From positions 3,407,881 through 3,471,880 of the forward strand of contig NZ_LZNS01000001.1 of NCBI RefSeq assembly GCF_001984575.1: a stretch of DNA of 64,000 bases, read 5' to 3'. The translations under genes were made by a program, and so were the position numbers. Positions 17,484 through 25,970 of this stretch are shown piece by piece. The stretch comes from Streptomyces sp. MP131-18 (lineage in GTDB: Bacteria > Actinomycetota > Actinomycetes > Streptomycetales > Streptomycetaceae). The notes below the pieces were generated by a model that worked only from the letters and a program-made list of their open reading frames with translations, was not told the DNA's origin and did no database searches. Position 1 is the stretch's first letter. Each line of letters begins with the position of its first letter.

Positions 17484-19109
17484 TCAGAACCCGCGGGTGC
17501 GCTTCGCGCCGCGACGCCCGATCGGGGTCGTCAGGCCCGGCGACTTGATGAACAGCCGGGCGATCTCGTTCCCCAGGTTCACCCCGACGGCGATGGCGAG
17601 CGCGAGGGTGACCGCGGTCAGCAGGTTTTCCAGCCCGGCGTTCACGTTGCCCTGCGCGAAACCCAGCAGGCCGAGGTAGACGGCGCTGCCGGGAAGCAGC
17701 GGGCCGATGGCGGCGGTGACGTAGGGCAGCGACGAGGTGAACCGGTACCGGGACTGGAGTTGCCCGAAGAGCCCCACCATCCCCGCCCCGACGGCCGTCG
17801 CCGCGAACGGCGACAGCCCGGCCGTATCGTGCATCGCCCCGTAGATCAGCCAGGCCACACCGCCGTTGAGCGTGGCCGGGATGACGGTGTTGGGTGCCTG
17901 CTGGAGCAGCACGCAGAACGTCAGGGACAGCAGCAGCGCGGCACCGAGCTGAACGGCCGGCCGGGTGGCCCGGGCCACGACGTCCGGGTCCAGCCGCACG
18001 CCGGAGGTCTCCCCGATGTACAGCACGGCCAGTACCCCGCAGACGATGCCGACGCTGAGGTAGACGACTTCCAGCAGGCGGGCCGACGCGGTGAGGTAAT
18101 AGCCCGTCAGCCCGTCCTGGACACCCGCGACCAGGGCCCGGCCGGGGATCAGCGCGAACAGCCCGCCGGTGATCATGGCGGCGGCCTGCACCTCCTCCCG
18201 CCCGGTGGTGTGGCCGGCCGCCCACACCACCCCGACCGCCGCGGGCGCCATCGCGGCCGCGACGAACTGGTAGAACTCCGGCAGCCCGCGGCTCGAAGCC
18301 AGCCAGGCCAGCCGGTCGCCGACCATGGCCCCGAGGGCGGCGAGCAGGAAGACCTGCCAGCCGCCGCCGACCAGGGTGCTGGCCGCACCCGCGAGCAGCC
18401 CGGAGGCGATGGTCAGCTGCCACTTGGTGAACGGGTGGCGGTTGCGGCGTATGGTGGCGAGCCGTCCGTACGCCTCCTCGAGCGTCACCTCGCCCGAGGA
18501 GATGTCGTCGACCAGTTGGAAGACCGCTGCAAGCCGCGTGTAGTCCGTGCCCCGGCGGCGCACCGTCCGGCTGAGCGAGACCGGGGCGTCTACCAGGGAG
18601 GGCTGGTGGGTGACGGAGATCAGCGTGAAGGTGACGGTGGCTTCGCAGCGGTCGAGCCCGTAGGCATGCGTGACGCCGAACATGGCCGCCTCGACATCCT
18701 CCGCGCCCTCGCCCCCGGCCAGGAGCAGCTCGCCGATGCGCAATGTCAGGTCCAGCACCCTGGGCACGGGCAGCGCCGATTCGTCCTCCCCCCGCGGCAC
18801 GTACTCGGGGGACGGCCGCTCGGCCAGCGGAAGCCGGACCATGGTGCGCATGCGGTCCTGCCAGGGGCCCGTGCGAGTCCACGCCAGGACGGGTATGCCC
18901 TGGGCCGGGGTGAACTCGCTGTGCGGCTCCGGGCGCGAGGGCACCGTCAGCCCTTCAGGAACGGCGAACTCGGACGTCGGGTGGTCGTTCTCCGAGGACG
19001 GCAGTTCAAGCCCCTCGGGAACGGCGAAGCCGGAGGTCGTTTCCTGGTCCGTCGGCTCCTGACCGCCCGGCCGTGTGCTGTCCCCGGCCACGTCTGATCC
19101 GCTCCTCAC
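17484..19109 (-). CDS. Threonine/serine exporter family protein (ThrE)
   Basis: 541 residues. A cytoplasmic N-terminal region of ~120 residues is followed by the ThrE domain (DUF1212): a soluble segment with LRIGELLLAGGEGAEDVEAAM and YGLDRCEATVTFTLIS, then about ten membrane helices including the second DUF3815-like half. As in Corynebacterium ThrE it should export small amino acids by proton motive force. The N-terminal extension carries two copies of FAVPEGL followed by VPS/LPS and a degenerate third copy, probably disordered. Substrate not determinable from sequence. Confidence 0.85.
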   Translation of the reverse strand: MRSGSDVAGDSTRPGGQEPTDQETTSGFAVPEGLELPSSENDHPTSEFAVPEGLTVPSRPEPHSEFTPAQGIPVLAWTRTGPWQDRMRTMVRLPLAERPSPEYVPRGEDESALPVPRVLDLTLRIGELLLAGGEGAEDVEAAMFGVTHAYGLDRCEATVTFTLISVTHQPSLVDAPVSLSRTVRRRGTDYTRLAAVFQLVDDISSGEVTLEEAYGRLATIRRNRHPFTKWQLTIASGLLAGAASTLVGGGWQVFLLAALGAMVGDRLAWLASSRGLPEFYQFVAAAMAPAAVGVVWAAGHTTGREEVQAAAMITGGLFALIPGRALVAGVQDGLTGYYLTASARLLEVVYLSVGIVCGVLAVLYIGETSGVRLDPDVVARATRPAVQLGAALLLSLTFCVLLQQAPNTVIPATLNGGVAWLIYGAMHDTAGLSPFAATAVGAGMVGLFGQLQSRYRFTSSLPYVTAAIGPLLPGSAVYLGLLGFAQGNVNAGLENLLTAVTLALAIAVGVNLGNEIARLFIKSPGLTTPIGRRGAKRTRGF

Positions 19110-19229
19110 TCCCGGATATCGGGACCGCCCGGACGGGTGCCCCTAACTCGCGAGCATAGGTTCATCCGCGGATCGCTGCCCGAAGGGCGTCCCCTCCGGG
19201 GCGGCGGGCGGGCAGGCGGGAGTCGGCCG

Positions 19230-19988
19230 TCAGGAGCTGCGTATGGCGTTGGCGAGAATGGCCTCCTTCAGGTAGGCGGCGAAGCCGGGGTGCAAGCCGT
19301 CGAGGTTCCGCGTGAAGCGCTCGTCGCTGGTGAACATGTCGGCGAGGCAGGCGTGGATCTCGTAGGTGCAGTCGTAGTAGTGCTCGCGGATCTGCTGCCG
19401 GTGCTCCTCCGCAAGATCCATGGCCTCCGGGGAGTCCGGCTCGGCACCGGAATCCATCAGGGCGAAGAAGCGCGCATTGAGGTCGTCCCCTGCGCTCTTG
19501 ATGCGCTGCCAGTCGTCCTTGGTGTAGGTGGCGGTGCGGCGCTGCGACTCGCGGTACGGGTCGTTCCCGCCCCAGCGTTGCTCGGCCTCCTCCTGATACT
19601 CGTCGGGGTCGAAGTCCCCGAATACCTCGAATTTTTCCTCGGGGGTGAGATTGACACCCATCTTCCGTGCCTCCATGGCGCGTTCGACGGCGGCGGCCAT
19701 CTCGCGCAGCTTGTCGATGCGGTCCGTCAGCAGGTCGTGCTGGCGGCGCAAGTGCTCCTGCGTATCCGTGTGCGGATCGTCGAGGAGCACGGCGATCGCC
19801 TCCAAGGGGAAGTCCAGTCCCCGGTAGAAGAGGATTTGCTGCAATCGGTCCAGGTCGTGATCGGAGTACTTGCGGTGCCCGGCGTGTGTGCGCTCGCTGG
19901 GGACGAGCAGTCCGATCGCGTCGTAGTGGTGCAGAGTGCGCACCGTGACCCCGGCGAACCGGGCGACCTGGCCGACCGAGTAGCTCAC
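19230..19988 (-). CDS. tipA: MerR-family thiopeptide-sensing regulator (TipAL type)
   Basis: 252 residues. The N-terminal MerR winged helix (1-70: SVGQVARFAGVTVRTLHHYD, IGLLVPSERTHAGHRKYS) is followed by a coiled coil and a C-terminal TipAS drug-binding domain from about 110. The domain keeps YDCTYEIHACLADMF, with cysteines at 207 and 214. In S. lividans TipAL, Cys214 is the covalent attachment site for thiostrepton-type antibiotics (recalled numbering), and this protein has a cysteine at the same number. GTG start with AAGGAG 6 nt upstream. An internal start for a TipAS-only product is possible, e.g. the ATG at residue 110. Confidence 0.9.
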   Translation of the reverse strand: MSYSVGQVARFAGVTVRTLHHYDAIGLLVPSERTHAGHRKYSDHDLDRLQQILFYRGLDFPLEAIAVLLDDPHTDTQEHLRRQHDLLTDRIDKLREMAAAVERAMEARKMGVNLTPEEKFEVFGDFDPDEYQEEAEQRWGGNDPYRESQRRTATYTKDDWQRIKSAGDDLNARFFALMDSGAEPDSPEAMDLAEEHRQQIREHYYDCTYEIHACLADMFTSDERFTRNLDGLHPGFAAYLKEAILANAIRSS

Positions 19989-20017
19989 GTCCGTCTCCTT
20001 GCTTTCCGTTCGCGACC

Positions 20018-20048
20018 ACGATGTGCCCTCACGTCACGTGAGGTGCAA
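20018..20048 (-). promoter_or_regulatory. MerR-type tipA promoter and operator
   Basis: On the minus strand: -35 TTGCAC (20043-20048), a 19-bp spacer, and -10 CATCGT (20018-20023). The spacer holds a 17-bp palindrome CCTCACGTGACGTGAGG (20027-20043). The over-long 19-bp spacer with an operator inside it is the hallmark of MerR-activated promoters and closely resembles the known tipA promoter. It predicts autoactivation by drug-bound TipAL. Confidence 0.88.
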
Positions 20049-20062
20049 GAACATGCTCGCGG

Positions 20063-20806
20063 TCAGGCGTCGCGGCGCCGCAGCGTCACGTATCCGCCGG
20101 TCAGGGCGGCCAGGCCCCAGGCGGCCAGGACCAGCGCCGCGGGGCCGGTGCCATAGGGATCGGTGTCCTGCGTCATCAGCACCACTCCTGCGGCGGAGGG
20201 CAGGAAGTCGCCGACGGTCTCCAGCCAGTCGATGCCGGCGATCTGCGTGAGCTGGGGAACGGCCATCAGCAGCATGATCATTGCGGTGATCGTGCCCGCG
20301 GCGCTGCGGAGCACGGTGCCGAGGCCGGTCGCCAGCAGGGCCAGCCCGGCGAGGTAGGCCGCGGTGCCGAGTGCCGAGCCCACGGCATCGGCGGCGGTGA
20401 AGGAGCCCGTCTCACCCATGAGCGGGGCCGCGGATGCCGTGCCGATCGCGCTGAGGCACAGACCTGCGGCGCCGAGGACGCCGGTGACGACGGCCGCCTT
20501 GCCTATCAGCATCCGCCCACGCGCGGGCACGCTGTGCAGGGTCGTCCTGATGGAGCCACTGGCGTACTCACCGGTGACCGCAAGCGTGGCCGTCACGACC
20601 ACGGCGAGCTGGCCCAGGGTCAGGGCGTCGGCCACGGTGTGGGGCGCGGGCCGCGCGGTATCGAAGCCGTTTTCGGCGCTCGCCTGTGCGGACACGCCGA
20701 CGACGGCGGCAACCCCGGCGGTGAGCAGAGCCGCGGCGAACAGGGACCAGGGCGTGGAGCGGACGGTCCACAGCTTCGTCCACTCGAAGGCGAGTGCGCC
20801 TTTCAT
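20063..20806 (-). CDS. ABC-2 type transporter permease
   Basis: 247 residues, six hydrophobic helices, beginning MKGALAFEWTKLWTVRSTPW, the usual amphipathic start of BcrB/ABC-2 permeases with the FEWTK motif. Coupled by an ATGA overlap to the ATP-binding gene upstream, so the two form a transporter of type BcrA-BcrB. It is divergent from a sensor kinase/response regulator pair, suggesting drug- or envelope-stress-induced efflux. The tipA promoter lies just downstream. Substrate unknown. A paralogous permease is at 43440-44186. Confidence 0.85.
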   Translation of the reverse strand: MKGALAFEWTKLWTVRSTPWSLFAAALLTAGVAAVVGVSAQASAENGFDTARPAPHTVADALTLGQLAVVVTATLAVTGEYASGSIRTTLHSVPARGRMLIGKAAVVTGVLGAAGLCLSAIGTASAAPLMGETGSFTAADAVGSALGTAAYLAGLALLATGLGTVLRSAAGTITAMIMLLMAVPQLTQIAGIDWLETVGDFLPSAAGVVLMTQDTDPYGTGPAALVLAAWGLAALTGGYVTLRRRDA

Positions 20807-21714
20807 ATTCCTTCCCGCTTCCCGTACTCGACGCTGTCGGCGGTCAGCTCCATGTAAGCCTCCTCCAAGGTGGCGCGCCGTGGGCTCAGCTCGTGCAGGG
20901 GTATGCCGTGCCGGAATGCGAGATCCCCTATCTCCGCCGGAGAGCCGCCGGTCACGATGATTTCCTCCGCTTCTTTGGATTCGACGGCCATTCCCAAGCC
21001 GAGGAGATGCCGGTGCAGCAGCTCCGCGTGCGGGCTGCGGACCCGGATGGCGTTGAGCGAGCTGCGACCGATCACCTCACCGAATGGGGCATCCGCTATC
21101 AGGTGCCCCCGGCCGAGGACCACGAGATGGTCGGCGGTTTCCTGCATCTCGCTCATGAGATGACTGGAGAGCAGAACCGTCCTGCCCTCTGCGGCGAGGG
21201 ACCGCACGAGATCGCGTATCCAGCGGACCCCGTCGGGGTCGAGGCCGTTGACCGGCTCGTCGAACAGCAGGACCGCCGGATCACCGATGAGGGCGGCGGC
21301 GATGCCCAGCCGCTGGCTCATGCCGAGGGAGAAGGACCCGACCCGTCTGCCCGCGACGGCCGTGAGACCGGCCAGCTCCAGGACCTCGGCGACGCGGTCC
21401 GCCGCGATCCCATTGCTGCGGGCGAGGCCGAGCAGGTGGGCGCGGGCCGTCCGGCCGGGATGAGCCGCACGGGCGTCCAGCAGGGCGCCGACCTCCCGCA
21501 GCGGGTGGCGGATCGCCGTGTAGGGACGGCCGCCTATGGTGGCCGAGCCCGCGGAGGGCGCGTCGAGGCCGGTGATCATGCGCATGGTGGTCGACTTACC
21601 CGCGCCGTTGGGGCCGAGAAAGCCGGTGACTTTACCCGGCGCGATTTCCAGGGAGAGACCGGACACCGCCGTTTTCTCCCCGTACCTTTTGGTGAGGTCT
21701 TGCAGAACAATCAC
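20803..21714 (-). CDS. ABC transporter ATP-binding protein (BcrA-like)
   Basis: 303 residues from the GTG at 21714 (VIVLQDLTKRYGE). Walker A GPNGAGKST, signature FSLGMSQRLGIAAAL, Walker B VLLFDEPVNGLDPDG and H-loop SSHLMSE. The last ~80 residues are the DUF4162-like tail common in drug-resistance ATPases. The stop overlaps the permease ATG. Very similar in sequence and layout to the ATPase at 42529-43443. A 108-bp gap separates it from the divergent sensor kinase start. Confidence 0.9.
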   Translation of the reverse strand: MIVLQDLTKRYGEKTAVSGLSLEIAPGKVTGFLGPNGAGKSTTMRMITGLDAPSAGSATIGGRPYTAIRHPLREVGALLDARAAHPGRTARAHLLGLARSNGIAADRVAEVLELAGLTAVAGRRVGSFSLGMSQRLGIAAALIGDPAVLLFDEPVNGLDPDGVRWIRDLVRSLAAEGRTVLLSSHLMSEMQETADHLVVLGRGHLIADAPFGEVIGRSSLNAIRVRSPHAELLHRHLLGLGMAVESKEAEEIIVTGGSPAEIGDLAFRHGIPLHELSPRRATLEEAYMELTADSVEYGKREGI

Positions 21715-21809
21715 GGTTCGAAGGTACGGTTCCGCGGCGCCGGGAACATCTGGTCGATCGGCAATGAATGACCTTACTTTCGTCAGTAACGGTGGTTCTC
21801 CTGCCTTGC

Positions 21810-21815
21810 TAGCGT
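21810..21815 (+). promoter_or_regulatory. Probable -10 element for leaderless sensor kinase
   Basis: TAGCGT followed by 7 nt and the ATG at 21823, with no ribosome site. The same TAGCGT with the same 7-nt spacing precedes the ATPase gene at 42529. Confidence 0.45.
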
Positions 21816-21822
21816 GACCGGC

Positions 21823-23265
21823 ATGAGGCATTGGTCCCTTCCACCGCAGCCGCCGGACGGCAGCCCGCTGTTGGCCCTGGCCGCGGCGCTCAGTCTGCTG
21901 CCGCTGGTGGACGTGCTCGACCTGGAGACGGCGTCGGTCCCCGCGGTGGTGCTCAGCGTGCTCGCCGGGCGCCGGATGGCGACGCTGCGCCCCGCGCGGT
22001 ACATCTTCGCCGCGCTGGCCGCGACCGGGCTGCTGGTGTCCCTCGTGCAGGGCTCCCTGACGAGCTGGATCGTCGTGCTCCTGGCGCAGTTCTTCACGGT
22101 GCTGCTGCCCTGGTGGGCGGGAAGCTGGTGGCGGCAGCGGGCCGAGCTGGTGCGGGCGGGCTGGGAGCGGGCGGAGCGGCTCCAGCGGGAAAAGGCGCTG
22201 GCGACCGAGCAGGCGCGGCTGAGGGAGCGTGCCCGGATCGCCCAGGACATGCACGACTCGCTGGGGCATGAGCTGAGCCTCATGGCGCTCGTGGCCGGCG
22301 GTCTGGAGCTGGCGCCCGACCTGGACGAGACCCACCGCGCCGCGGTCGCACAGTTGCGGGCCGGCGCGGTGACCGCGACCGAGCGGCTGCACGAGATCAT
22401 CGGGCTGCTCGCCGAGGAGCCGACGCCCGAGGGGGCGGAGGAGGACATCGTGGGACTGGTGCGGCGCGCCCGGCTCTCGGGGGTCTCCGTGGTGCTGGAG
22501 GAGCACGCGGACGGGGCGTCGGACGCGCAGGAGTGGCCCGCGGCCACGCGGCACGCGGCTCGGCGCGTCGTACAGGAAGCGCTGACCAATGCGGTGAGAC
22601 ACGCACCGGGGGCCCTGATATCCGTGCGGGTGGGCAGATCGGCCGACGAGTTGGTGGTGCGCGTGGCGAACGAGGCTCCTGCCACCGCCGCCCGTGCGGT
22701 ACCGTCTCCGCGCGCGGGGACGGGTCTGATCAGCCTGGACGAGCGGGTGCGACTGGCCGGCGGATCGCTGAGTGCGGGCCCGTGCGGCGAGGGCTTCGCG
22801 GTGGTGGCTCACCTGCCTCGTGTGCCGCCGGTGCCGCCTGCGGAAGAAGTGGCACCCGGCGCTCCTGCGCGGGAGGACCCGGACGATCAGCCGGCCGACC
22901 TCCGGCTGGCGCGGGGGCGGGCCAGGCGGCATCTGCTGCGGGCATCGACGGTGCCGCTCGCGGTGGCCGGGGTGTTGGGCGCGACGCTGCTCGGTCTCTA
23001 CGTGTACACGGTCCAGACCACGTCGCTGGAGCCGACGGACTTCGAGCGGCTGCGGTTGGGGCAGCCGCGGGCGGAGTTCGCCGGTGTGCTTCCGCAATCG
23101 GTCAGCAATCCCTCGCCGTTGCTGGTGGAGCCGTCGGCACCCGCCGGGTCGGACTGCGAGTACTACCGGGCCGACGACAATGTGCTGGATCTGTCGGAAA
23201 GCATGTACCGGCTGTGCTTCGACGAAGGTGTCCTGGTCGCCAAGGACGCCCTGCGCCGACGATGA
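21823..23265 (+). CDS. Sensor histidine kinase with C-terminal membrane helix and extracytoplasmic domain
   Basis: 480 residues. Three N-terminal membrane stretches (about 15-48, 57-78, 81-102), then HisKA_3 with phospho-accepting H144 in RIAQDMHDSLGHELS, then the HATPase (N box VQEALTNAVRHAPG, G box TGLISLDERVRLAGG). Unusually a further helix follows at about 376-396 (STVPLAVAGVLGATLLGLYV) and an ~80-residue outside domain containing LRLGQPRAEFAGVLP, SDCEYY and YRLCF. The two cysteines could form a disulfide. A paralogue with the same tail is at 58082. Partner regulator 17 bp downstream; divergent ABC exporter is the likely target. Confidence 0.88.
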   Translation: MRHWSLPPQPPDGSPLLALAAALSLLPLVDVLDLETASVPAVVLSVLAGRRMATLRPARYIFAALAATGLLVSLVQGSLTSWIVVLLAQFFTVLLPWWAGSWWRQRAELVRAGWERAERLQREKALATEQARLRERARIAQDMHDSLGHELSLMALVAGGLELAPDLDETHRAAVAQLRAGAVTATERLHEIIGLLAEEPTPEGAEEDIVGLVRRARLSGVSVVLEEHADGASDAQEWPAATRHAARRVVQEALTNAVRHAPGALISVRVGRSADELVVRVANEAPATAARAVPSPRAGTGLISLDERVRLAGGSLSAGPCGEGFAVVAHLPRVPPVPPAEEVAPGAPAREDPDDQPADLRLARGRARRHLLRASTVPLAVAGVLGATLLGLYVYTVQTTSLEPTDFERLRLGQPRAEFAGVLPQSVSNPSPLLVEPSAPAGSDCEYYRADDNVLDLSESMYRLCFDEGVLVAKDALRRR

Positions 23266-23282
23266 GGGGACAGGAGGAGGTT

Positions 23283-23957
23283 ATGGCCGAGGTGCTGCGG
23301 GTGCTGATCGCCGATGACGAGGCGATGATCCGGGGCGGAGTGCGGGCGATCCTCGCCTCCGATCCAGGTATCGACGTCGTGGCCGAGGCGGGGGACGGCC
23401 GGGAGGCGGTGGAGCTGGCCCGGCTGCACCGCCCCGACGTGGCACTGCTCGACATCCGGATGCCGGGCGCGGACGGGCTGACGGCGCTGGCCACGATCCG
23501 GTCGGCGCTGCCCGGCACGGCGGTGATCATCCTGACCACCTTCGGCCAGGACGAGTACATCGCCCGGGCGCTGGACGAGGGGGCCGCCGGGTTCCTGCTG
23601 AAGGCGTCGGACCCGCGGGAGTTGATCGCGGGGGTGCACGCGGTGGCGAGCGGCGCCGCCTGCCTGTCGCCGCGGGTCGCCCGCCGGGTCATCGGCGAGC
23701 TGAGGGAGGGCGCCGTGTCACGCGGCCGACGCGCGCGGGAGTTGGTGTCCGCGCTCAGCGACCGCGAGCGCGAAGTACTCGGGCTGCTCGGGGCCGGTCT
23801 GTCCAACGGGGAGATCGCCGGCCGCCTGCACCTGGTGGAGGGCACCGTCAAGGCGTATGTCAGTGCGGCCCTGAGCCGGCTTGCGGTGCGGAACCGGGTG
23901 CAGGCGGCGATCATCGCCTACGAGGCCGGGCTGGTGGAGGAGGGGGGCCGGGGATGA
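23283..23957 (+). CDS. NarL/FixJ-family response regulator
   Basis: 224 residues from the ATG at 23283, preceded by AGGAGGAGG. Receiver domain with D57 in LLDIRMPGADG and acidic pocket ADDE at 10-13; the C-terminal LuxR-type HTH has LSDREREVLGLLGAGLSNGEIAGRL and VEGTVKAYVSAAL. Partner of the kinase just upstream, highly similar to the regulator at 59502. Probable target is the divergent ABC transporter promoter between 21715 and 21822. Convergent with the DrrB-like gene, 7 bp away. Confidence 0.93.
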   Translation: MAEVLRVLIADDEAMIRGGVRAILASDPGIDVVAEAGDGREAVELARLHRPDVALLDIRMPGADGLTALATIRSALPGTAVIILTTFGQDEYIARALDEGAAGFLLKASDPRELIAGVHAVASGAACLSPRVARRVIGELREGAVSRGRRARELVSALSDREREVLGLLGAGLSNGEIAGRLHLVEGTVKAYVSAALSRLAVRNRVQAAIIAYEAGLVEEGGRG

Positions 23958-23964
23958 TGCAGGG

Positions 23965-24777
23965 CTAGACGCTCAGCCGGTGGTAGCGGCCGAGGGCGAG
24001 CGGGAAGAAGACGGCGAGGAGCACGAGGGGCCAGAGGACCGACAAGGCGACGGTGTGGTCGGCGGCCCAGGAGTCGTTGGGCCAGCCGGGGTTGGCGAAC
24101 AGTTCGCGGACGGCGCCGGCCGTGGCGGACATCGGGTTCCAGTCCGCGAGGGCGGCGAGCCAGCCGGGCATGGTCGACGGGGAGGTGATCGCACTGGAGA
24201 GGAAGGCCACTGGCCAGATGAGGATTTGGACCGCCTGGACCATCTCGGGCCGCCCGGCCACCAGGCCGAGGTAGATGCCGACCCACAGCATGGCGAAGCG
24301 AAGCAGCAGCAGGAGGCCGATGGCTGCGGCCGCTTCGGCGAGGCTGCCGTGCCAACGCCAGCCGATGAGCCAGCCGGCGCCGAGCATGACCAGCAGGCCG
24401 GCGGCCGAGTTGATCATGTCGAGCAGGCTGCGCCCGACCAGTACCGCGGAGGGAGCGATGGGCATGGCACGGAAGCGGTCGAGAACGCCTCGGTTGATGT
24501 CCTCCGTGAGGGCGACCATCGTGGATTCCAGGCCGAAGGCCATGGCGAGGGCGAGCATGCCGGGAACCAGGAACTCGGAGTAGTCACCGCCGCCCTCCAC
24601 CGCCATACCGCCACCGATGAAGTAGGTGAACATCACCAGCATCATCACGGGAAACACCAGGCCGATGACAAGCTGGCCGGGCTGGCGGCGCCAGTGGAGG
24701 AAGCCGCGGCGCGTCATGGAGGCGGAGTCGGTCAGGAAGCGGCGGGTGCGTGAGACCGGAACGATCATCGTGCTCAT
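23965..24777 (-). CDS. ABC-2 type multidrug exporter permease (DrrB-like)
   Basis: 270 residues, six membrane helices. ABC-2 family features include [15 protein letters not shown] in helix 1, the mid-protein segment [20 protein letters not shown], and the C-terminal [15 protein letters not shown] motif typical of DrrB. The ATG overlaps the stop of the ATPase gene, giving a drrA-drrB operon under the divergent PadR regulator. Probably exports a hydrophobic drug or lipid; substrate not determinable. Confidence 0.9.
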   Translation of the reverse strand: MSTMIVPVSRTRRFLTDSASMTRRGFLHWRRQPGQLVIGLVFPVMMLVMFTYFIGGGMAVEGGGDYSEFLVPGMLALAMAFGLESTMVALTEDINRGVLDRFRAMPIAPSAVLVGRSLLDMINSAAGLLVMLGAGWLIGWRWHGSLAEAAAAIGLLLLLRFAMLWVGIYLGLVAGRPEMVQAVQILIWPVAFLSSAITSPSTMPGWLAALADWNPMSATAGAVRELFANPGWPNDSWAADHTVALSVLWPLVLLAVFFPLALGRYHRLSV

Positions 24778-25796
24778 GCGGCAGTCTCCTGGGGGTGGCC
24801 GGTGAGGTGCAGGAAGACCTCGTCGAGGGTGGGGCGGCGCAGGGCGATGTCCTCCGCGTCGATACCGGCGGCCGACAGGGCCCGGACGGTCTCGGCGAGG
24901 GCGGCCATGCGGTCGGCGACCGGGGCGCTGATCAGCCGGCGGTCGGCGTCGGTGGCGGGCCGGCCGGTCCCCGTGGCCGACCCGACCACGGCGGCGGCCG
25001 CGGCGAGGCGCTCGCCGTCGCGGACGATCACGTCGATGCGGTCGGCGCCGACGAGGGCCTTGAGTTCGTCCGCCGAGCCCTCGGCGATACGCCGTCCGCC
25101 GTCGATCACCGAGATGCGGTCGGCGAGTTGGTCGGCCTCCTCCAGGTACTGGGTGGTGAGCAGGACCGTGGTGCCGCCGCCGACCAGCGAACGGACCGCC
25201 TGCCAGACGTCCGTCCGGCCGCGGGGGTCGAGGCCGGTCGTCGGCTCGTCGAGGAAGAGGATCTCCGGCTGCATGATGAGGCTGGCGGCCAGGTCGAGGC
25301 GGCGGCGCATGCCGCCGCTGTACTGGCGGACCGCCTTGCTGCCGGTGTCGGCGAGGCCGAAGCGTTCGAGGAGTTCGCCCGCGCGGCGGGCGGCGCCGCG
25401 TCCGCCGAGGTGGTACAGCCGACCGAAGAGTTCGAGATTCTGCCGGCCGCTCAACTCCTCGTCCAGTGCCGCGTGCTGGCCGAGCAGGCCGATGCGGTAC
25501 CGGACCTGGTCCGGCCGGGTGGTCACGTCGAAGCCCGCTACCTGGGCACGGCCGCTGTCGGGGCGCAGCAGGGTGGTCAGGACGCGGACGGCGGTCGTCT
25601 TACCGGCTCCGTTGGGGCCGAGGATGCCGTGCACCGTTCCACGCGGGATGGTGAGGTCGAGGCCGTCGAGGGCCTTCTTCCTCCCCTCTCCCCTGCCGAA
25701 GGTCTTCCGCAGGTCCCTGACGAGGATCGCGTGTTCTTCGGGCTGAGCGCCGCGGTGCTCGCCCGGGTGGTCGTTGGACTCTTCGTGGGTGGGCAA
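24774..25796 (-). CDS. Daunorubicin-resistance-type ABC exporter ATP-binding protein (DrrA-like)
   Basis: 340 residues if translation begins at the TTG at 25796, which has GGAAGGGGAA just upstream; a longer reading to 25847 would overlap an operator and the transcription start. Walker [10 protein letters not shown], signature [16 protein letters not shown], Walker [16 protein letters not shown], and the DrrA-type C-terminus ([12 protein letters not shown]). Expression should be controlled by the adjacent PadR protein, since two identical-type palindromes flank and overlap its promoter. Confidence 0.9.
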   Translation of the reverse strand: MPTHEESNDHPGEHRGAQPEEHAILVRDLRKTFGRGEGRKKALDGLDLTIPRGTVHGILGPNGAGKTTAVRVLTTLLRPDSGRAQVAGFDVTTRPDQVRYRIGLLGQHAALDEELSGRQNLELFGRLYHLGGRGAARRAGELLERFGLADTGSKAVRQYSGGMRRRLDLAASLIMQPEILFLDEPTTGLDPRGRTDVWQAVRSLVGGGTTVLLTTQYLEEADQLADRISVIDGGRRIAEGSADELKALVGADRIDVIVRDGERLAAAAAVVGSATGTGRPATDADRRLISAPVADRMAALAETVRALSAAGIDAEDIALRRPTLDEVFLHLTGHPQETAA

Positions 25797-25840
25797 CCGG
25801 TTCCCCTTCCGTTCCTTGCACGTGTGACTGCCGGATCCAG

Positions 25841-25858
25841 TAGTCAAATTTGATTACC
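25841..25858. promoter_or_regulatory. PadR operator, copy 1
   Basis: TAGTCAAATTTGATTACC, with a perfect TCAAATTTGA palindrome at its core. It sits just downstream of the predicted transcription start of the drrAB-like operon. Confidence 0.7.
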
Positions 25859-25872
25859 GGCCCGGGACGGGG

Positions 25873-25901
25873 AGGATAGCCAGGCGGAGCCCACTAGTCA
25901 A
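25873..25901 (-). promoter_or_regulatory. Promoter of the drrAB-like operon
   Basis: On the minus strand -35 TTGACT (25896-25901), 17-bp spacer, -10 TATCCT (25873-25878): a good housekeeping-sigma match. The -35 is embedded in operator copy 2. Confidence 0.65.
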
Positions 25902-25912
25902 ACTTGATTACC
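25895..25912. promoter_or_regulatory. PadR operator, copy 2
   Basis: TAGTCAAACTTGATTACC differs from copy 1 at one base and lies 54 bp away on the same strand. It covers the drrA -35 element and the upstream side of padR, so one repressor could control both directions. Confidence 0.7.
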
Positions 25913-25970
25913 ATAGGCGGTGAGAGACTGCTCAGATCACGGATCTCGGTCGAGGGGAAGGCGAGGGTTC

